64,000 nucleotides of DNA. Source: Shinella sp. UYSO24. GTDB lineage: Bacteria; Pseudomonadota; Alphaproteobacteria; Rhizobiales; Rhizobiaceae. Below, in pieces: positions 60,719-64,000 of the stretch. Position 1 is the first letter of the stretch. Each line of letters begins with the position of its first letter. The notes below the pieces were generated by a model. That model saw nothing but the letters and a program-made list of their open reading frames with translations, made no database searches and had not been told where the DNA came from. Made by a program: the position numbers and the translations under genes. The stretch covers positions 1 through 64,000 of the forward strand of contig CABHNZ010000002.1 of assembly GCA_902167985.1 (NCBI GenBank), written 5' to 3'.

Positions 60719-61384
60719 TCATGCGGCGCAGGCCCGTAACTCGCTGGAGACCGAGCGAACGGGCGCGGCTTTGCGGTAGATCGGTGCATCAAGGTTCAGG
60801 CAGGCCCGCATCTTCTGAAGGACGCGTTCGGAGACTTCGAAAGCGCCGCAGCAGACAGGACGCAGACCATAGCCCTCGGCGCGGCCGAGTTCCTCCACAT
60901 CTGCGCCCGCACGCCGGTATACGCGGGCCATGTGGGGCTCATAGTTCGAGATCATCGTGTGGATGCCATGCGCCATGGCGCATTCGCACAGCGCTAGGAG
61001 AAGAAGGCTGAAGGCACGACCCGCATCGACATCCGGAAGATCCGCCTCGATCTTTTCCGGGTCCAGACACATGCGTGTGCCTTCCCATATGCCGGGAGAG
61101 ACGAGGTCGACGCTTGCGGGAAACGTTCTGCTGAAGACATCATACAAGAGCGTCGGGCCGGTCGTCGGCATCAGGCGCATGGCGCCGTAGAGCGTCTTCT
61201 GATCCTCGTCGCACCAGACGAGGTAGGCAGGCTGTAGCGAATCATAGACGTCGATCTCGCGATCGCGGATGATTTTCACGTCCCATTTCAGTTGATCGGC
61301 AAATACCCGCTTTCTCAATTCGAACATCTGGTCCAACAGCGTCGCATGTCGGGAATATTCATGAGCCTCTATGGTAAAAAACAT
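60719..61384 (-). CDS. cinI: LuxI-family acyl-homoserine-lactone synthase, CinI-like
   Basis: 221 residues, the length I recall for CinI. Makes an N-acyl-homoserine lactone from S-adenosylmethionine and acyl-ACP. Conserved LuxI residues are visible: Arg, Phe and Trp in LRKRVFADQLKWDV, acidic residues in REIDVYDSLQPAYLVW, then YGAMRLMPTTGPTLL, IWEGTRMCLD and MISNYEPHMARVYRRAGA, all strongly CinI-like. The start at 61384 has GAGG upstream; longer readings add sequence unlike the family. A G/C-rich palindrome pair lies 62-89 bases upstream. Intact. The signal is probably a long-chain hydroxylated AHL if it is a true CinI, which needs chemistry to confirm. Confidence 0.82.
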   Translation of the reverse strand: MFFTIEAHEYSRHATLLDQMFELRKRVFADQLKWDVKIIRDREIDVYDSLQPAYLVWCDEDQKTLYGAMRLMPTTGPTLLYDVFSRTFPASVDLVSPGIWEGTRMCLDPEKIEADLPDVDAGRAFSLLLLALCECAMAHGIHTMISNYEPHMARVYRRAGADVEELGRAEGYGLRPVCCGAFEVSERVLQKMRACLNLDAPIYRKAAPVRSVSSELRACAA

Positions 61385-61445
61385 GACAGCCTCGATTAAT
61401 TGATCGACGTCGGCAGCATGGGGGAAAGCGGTAGGGGCGAATATT

Positions 61446-61473
61446 CCCCCGTATGGGGTCCCCAAAACAGGGG
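61446..61473 (-). promoter_or_regulatory. Candidate lux-type box upstream of the autoinducer synthase gene
   Basis: Two adjoining inverted repeats: CCCCC-GTAT-GGGG (61446-61458) and CCCC-AAAACA-GGGG (61460-61473). The first nearly matches the palindrome at the regulator gene (62306-62320). Position 62-89 bases before the cinI-like start fits a LuxR-type activator site. Confidence 0.5.
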
Positions 61474-61571
61474 TATTGCCATAGCGGCAGGCGCAGCGAA
61501 TCACCCGACAGGGCATATCCGTGGCGGATGGGCGCGGTGAGGTGAGGGAATAGGGAGGCAGTCGCTGCGGC

Positions 61572-62297
61572 TTAAGGGTTGATCATCCGCAGCTTGATGG
61601 CCTTGGTGACGGCTTGCGAGAGCGTGGCGCAATTCAGCTTGAACCGTGCAGATTTCAGATAGTCGCGGGCCGTATGGTCTGAAATGCCGAGCAGGATGGC
61701 GATGGCCTTGGCATCCTTGCCAAGTGCAGTCCAGTGCAGACATTCGACTTCGCGGGGGCTGAGCTGCGGTGCCGGGTCATTCTGCCCATAAAGTTCGAAA
61801 AGCGCCTTGTTGTGGATGGCATGGGCGAGTTCCGCCCAGTTTTCACGGTGTTCGGCCACATAGACGTTCCAGTCCTTGCGACCTGCATCATTGATGGATA
61901 CCAGCGCCCGCCGACGGTTTCGATCGATGACCGGTATGGAATAGCCGTTGGAGCCAAGCCCGTGCCGGAAGGCGTCTGTCAGCATCTCCATCACTTCCGG
62001 TGTGGATTCGACATCGGACCAGAGAAAGGGAAGGCTGCGCTGCATGCCTTCCCGGACAATCGGGTCGATGGCGACATAGCCCTTCAGCAGGTAGCGAGCC
62101 ACCCATTCGGCCGGATAGGTGGTGCGAACGAAGGGTGCGTCGACGGTGCCGGTGACGGTCTGGGCGTGATGGTAGGTGAGATGGGATACGCCGTAGATAT
62201 CCCGCATGGCCGCAATGGCCTCAGCCACGTCGCTGCTCTCCTCGATACGCCTGAACGCCTCTTCGAACTTCAAGGATGCTGCGTCTTGTTCTGCCAT
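61572..62297 (-). CDS. cinR: LuxR-family quorum-sensing regulator, CinR-like
   Basis: 241 residues, intact. N-terminal autoinducer-binding domain with the usual Trp/Tyr/Asp positions (YPAEWVARYLLKGYVAIDPIV, GYSIPVIDRNRRRALVSIN) and C-terminal helix-turn-helix (LSPREVECLHWTALGKDAKAIAILLGISDHTARDYLKSARFKLN). It lies directly upstream of the synthase gene on the same strand, the cinR-cinI order of rhizobia. The ATG at 62297 with GGGGGA upstream is preferred; an ATG at 62315 lies inside the CCCCC/GGGGG palindrome. Activates the synthase gene when bound to the signal, by family knowledge. Confidence 0.82.
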   Translation of the reverse strand: MAEQDAASLKFEEAFRRIEESSDVAEAIAAMRDIYGVSHLTYHHAQTVTGTVDAPFVRTTYPAEWVARYLLKGYVAIDPIVREGMQRSLPFLWSDVESTPEVMEMLTDAFRHGLGSNGYSIPVIDRNRRRALVSINDAGRKDWNVYVAEHRENWAELAHAIHNKALFELYGQNDPAPQLSPREVECLHWTALGKDAKAIAILLGISDHTARDYLKSARFKLNCATLSQAVTKAIKLRMINP

Positions 62298-62305
62298 GTG
62301 AACGT

Positions 62306-62320
62306 CCCCCGTCATGGGGG
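62306..62320 (-). promoter_or_regulatory. Palindrome over the regulator gene leader
   Basis: CCCCC-GTCAT-GGGGG at 62306-62320, closely matching CCCCC-GTAT-GGGG upstream of the synthase gene. It overlaps the region just before the chosen start and includes the ribosome-binding G-run, so binding or RNA folding here could limit regulator synthesis. Confidence 0.5.
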
Positions 62321-62498
62321 AGCATATAATATTACAGACTATTTGTCGGCCTGTTGCCGAATTTTCAACAGATCTACTTGAGCGCAGCCTGTTAATAGTC
62401 TGGCCGCAGCATTTTTTTGCGTATCTGCCGATGAAAATGGCGGTGGGCGAAAGCTGCGCTACAGCGCCAGCGCCTTGATCCGCCGACTGAACAGAGGC

Positions 62499-62588
62499 TC
62501 AGATCGTTGCGGTGAAATAGAGGGTTGCTCCAAGCAGGAGAAAAAACGCGCCGACGATCCAGCCGACAATGATGTATTTCTCATCCAT
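62499..62588 (-). CDS. 29-residue single-helix membrane peptide
   Basis: Short open frame: MDEKYIIVGWIVGAFFLLLG then ATLYFTATI. A charged N-terminus is followed by one hydrophobic helix, with the AGG of a weak ribosome binding site six bases before the ATG. It stands alone in the 400-base gap left of a periplasmic protein gene. Size and composition fit a real small membrane peptide, but so short a frame can arise by chance; comparison with related genomes would settle it. The rest of the gap (62321-62498 and 62589-62696) shows nothing else. Confidence 0.45.
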   Translation of the reverse strand: MDEKYIIVGWIVGAFFLLLGATLYFTATI

Positions 62589-62696
62589 ATCTGCCTCATC
62601 CGACAATATTCTTAGCGGATACTAATATATTCTCGGATGAAAGAAATGGACCGCGTGGCTTAAATCCGTTGCGTGGTTAATGCGGGCGAGGTCGCC

Positions 62697-63263
62697 TCAG
62701 TTTGCCACTTCGGTTGCGGCAACAACGCTGATCGTCACCTGATCGGTGCCCTTGGGGTAGCGTGGCAGCGTGATGGCGATGGCCGCTTCCCGGTCGCCAA
62801 CCTTGGCGCTGTAGCGCCTGTAGATCGTGTCTTCGCCAACCTCCTCGCCAATGCGCCTGGCGGCAATCTGCTCGACGAACCGTTTTTCGAAGGCAGGCGC
62901 ATCGACTTGCGAGGATGCCAGCGAACATCCCTCGATGTCCTTGTCGCCCGCCTTGCCCCTGTAGACGACGAGAGCGGCAAACGGCTGCTGGTCGCCGTCG
63001 CCGAGCGTCCAGCCCTCTATACCTGCGGGTTCCCCGACGGGCGTGAAAGCCATTGCCATATCAGAAGCAAGCTCGGTCCATTTCGCCTCTTTGGCATAGG
63101 CTATGGCGGCGTCATAGCTTGGCCCGTTCTGGAGGCAGAGGCGGCTGAATGCCTCCATGGATGCGCCGTCGTGGACGGCGGCATTGGGTGAGGGGGCAGG
63201 CGGCACCTGCGCTGCGGCCGACCCGGCAGCGAACAAGGCGGCGGCGATGACGATCAATCTCAT
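62697..63263 (-). CDS. Periplasmic protein of unknown function
   Basis: 188 residues, intact. Clear signal peptide MRLIVIAAALFAAGSAAAQ. The mature part has two Cys (SRLCLQNGPSYD and IEGCSLASSQVD) that could form a disulfide, and an alternating pattern typical of a small alpha/beta domain (AFTPVGEPAGIEGWTLGDGD, PFAALVVYRGKAGD, REAAIAITLPRYPKGTDQVTISVV). I do not recognise the family and assign no function. Transcribed alone, separated by 166 bases from the kinase gene to the right. Confidence 0.75.
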   Translation of the reverse strand: MRLIVIAAALFAAGSAAAQVPPAPSPNAAVHDGASMEAFSRLCLQNGPSYDAAIAYAKEAKWTELASDMAMAFTPVGEPAGIEGWTLGDGDQQPFAALVVYRGKAGDKDIEGCSLASSQVDAPAFEKRFVEQIAARRIGEEVGEDTIYRRYSAKVGDREAAIAITLPRYPKGTDQVTISVVAATEVAN

Positions 63264-63429
63264 CTTGCTGTGTCTCCACTATCATCCATCGGCCACCACG
63301 ACATGGATACCCCGCGGGCCTGACAAGGGGCGGCGGGGCGGACCGGCGGAGACAATGGGAGGCGCGGGGCACACGCCTCGAGGGACACGCCGGGGGCACA
63401 GGGGAGCCGCGTCGCAAATCTCGCAAGGG

Positions 63430-64000
63430 TCAGGCGACGTGCATGCGCTCCTCGGATCTGCCGGTCCTTGAGATCCACGTCCGCCGGTAATCCGCGAGCT
63501 GCCAATCTGGCCTCGTTACTCCCTCGGCACTTTTGTGAGCACCTGCATCACCGGCAAGAAGGGCGGCTCCCTGGCTCGTGCCGGTCGAGCCGGGAAGCGC
63601 CATGACAGGACGGCCCAAAACTGCGCTCAGGGCGGCGAGATAAGCCGGATTGGCCGCAAACGGGCCTTCGACCAGTATCGGCCCGTCAGCGCCGATGAGG
63701 CCAAGGCAGGTTTCCGTCATCAGTGCCAGATAGAGGCAGGCTGCCGCCCAGCGCTCGGCGGGCGTTGCACCGACGTCGTTCAGCCATTCCGACGAACGGC
63801 CGGGGAATGGTCCGGACCCGGTTGCGAGATTGGGAAGCAATATCATCTCGCGCGCAATCACCGCCGGGATGGCCGCAAACGCATCCTGCGCCGAGAACGG
63901 GCCAAGGCTGGCGGAAAGAGTTTCGAATTCCCGTCCGCCCATGAAGCGCGCGGAAGGAACGGCGCGTCCATAGGCATCGACATTGGCAAGCGTGTCACGG
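63430..64000 (-). CDS. FGGY-family carbohydrate kinase, C-terminal part (5' end outside the window)
   Basis: About 189 C-terminal residues; the gene runs off the right edge. The first visible segment DTLANVDAYGRAVPSARFMGGREFE and the later ILVEGPFAANPAYLAALSAVLGRPVMALPGSTGTSQGAALLAG match the second actin-like domain of FGGY kinases, where the glycine-rich part contacts ATP. These enzymes phosphorylate sugars or polyols such as rhamnulose, fuculose or xylulose; the specificity cannot be read from this portion. The visible part has no obvious frame break. Confidence 0.82.
   Translation of the reverse strand, partial: RDTLANVDAYGRAVPSARFMGGREFETLSASLGPFSAQDAFAAIPAVIAREMILLPNLATGSGPFPGRSSEWLNDVGATPAERWAAACLYLALMTETCLGLIGADGPILVEGPFAANPAYLAALSAVLGRPVMALPGSTGTSQGAALLAGDAGAHKSAEGVTRPDWQLADYRRTWISRTGRSEERMHVA

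Overview
The window looks like part of a replicon from a Rhizobiaceae alphaproteobacterium (Rhizobium/Agrobacterium type). The DNA is GC-rich and the genes are tightly packed in operons. Gene families match that group: a FixL/FixJ-like two-component set, a CinI/CinR-like quorum-sensing pair, Agrobacterium-type uronate dehydrogenase plus KdgD, two dipeptide-family ABC importers, and a rhizobial PrtD/PrtE secretion pair. Almost everything is catabolic or accessory. I saw no rRNA, tRNA, CRISPR array, insertion sequence or replication origin. It could be a chromid or megaplasmid segment, but nothing here proves that.

Layout, left to right. (1) 1-540: end of mannonate dehydratase. (2) 643-5265: a formate/nitrite-family channel, a YdeP/FdhF-type molybdoenzyme and a Tat-exported oxalate decarboxylase, together a plausible oxalate-to-formate module. 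(3) 5325-8092: histidine kinase, receiver-only regulator and FixJ-type regulator in one operon. (4) 8314-12136: a three-subunit periplasmic sugar/alcohol dehydrogenase (triheme cytochrome c, GMC flavoprotein, small subunit). (5) 12681-14060: secreted polygalacturonase. (6) 14151-34833: a large amine/amino-acid catabolic block with FAD oxidoreductases, an Lrp regulator, a dipeptide-type ABC importer, an aminotransferase, two HAD dehalogenase-like proteins, two related GNAT acetyltransferases, two aldehyde dehydrogenases, a tartrate-type dehydrogenase, a cupin, a GhrA-type reductase and an ArgE-type deacetylase. (7) 34852-39832: a sulfonate-type ABC importer with an LLM flavin monooxygenase and a 2-hydroxyacid dehydrogenase. 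(8) 40199-48881: an exopolysaccharide locus with a polymerase/ligase, a GH5 glucanase, a fused GT4-GT26 glycosyltransferase, a GumK-like GT70 enzyme and a PrtD/PrtE exporter. (9) 48900-60256: an oxidative uronate pathway (udh, a mandelate-racemase-family enzyme, kdgD, a FadR-type regulator), an esterase and a second dipeptide-type ABC importer. (10) 60342-62320: quorum sensing. (11) 62499-64000: a 29-residue membrane peptide, a periplasmic hypothetical and the end of an FGGY sugar kinase.

How it fits together. Polygalacturonase releases galacturonate. Udh, the mandelate-racemase-family enzyme and KdgD would carry it to 2-ketoglutarate semialdehyde, and UxuA belongs to the parallel isomerase route. 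An 11-base motif, CTTGTAATATG, occurs upstream of kdgD (two copies, one variant), on the udh promoter and, as a variant, in the promoter of the right-hand ABC operon. This suggests one regulon under the adjacent FadR-type regulator. The exopolysaccharide enzymes match three consecutive steps of xanthan side-chain assembly, two of them fused in one protein.

Caveat. Twenty-five genes contain reading-frame breaks (32 in all by my count), and each one I examined is repaired by adding a single base, often to a short run. That one-sided pattern points to base-loss errors in the sequence or assembly rather than mass gene decay. I therefore annotate these as one interrupted gene each and give the approximate break points.
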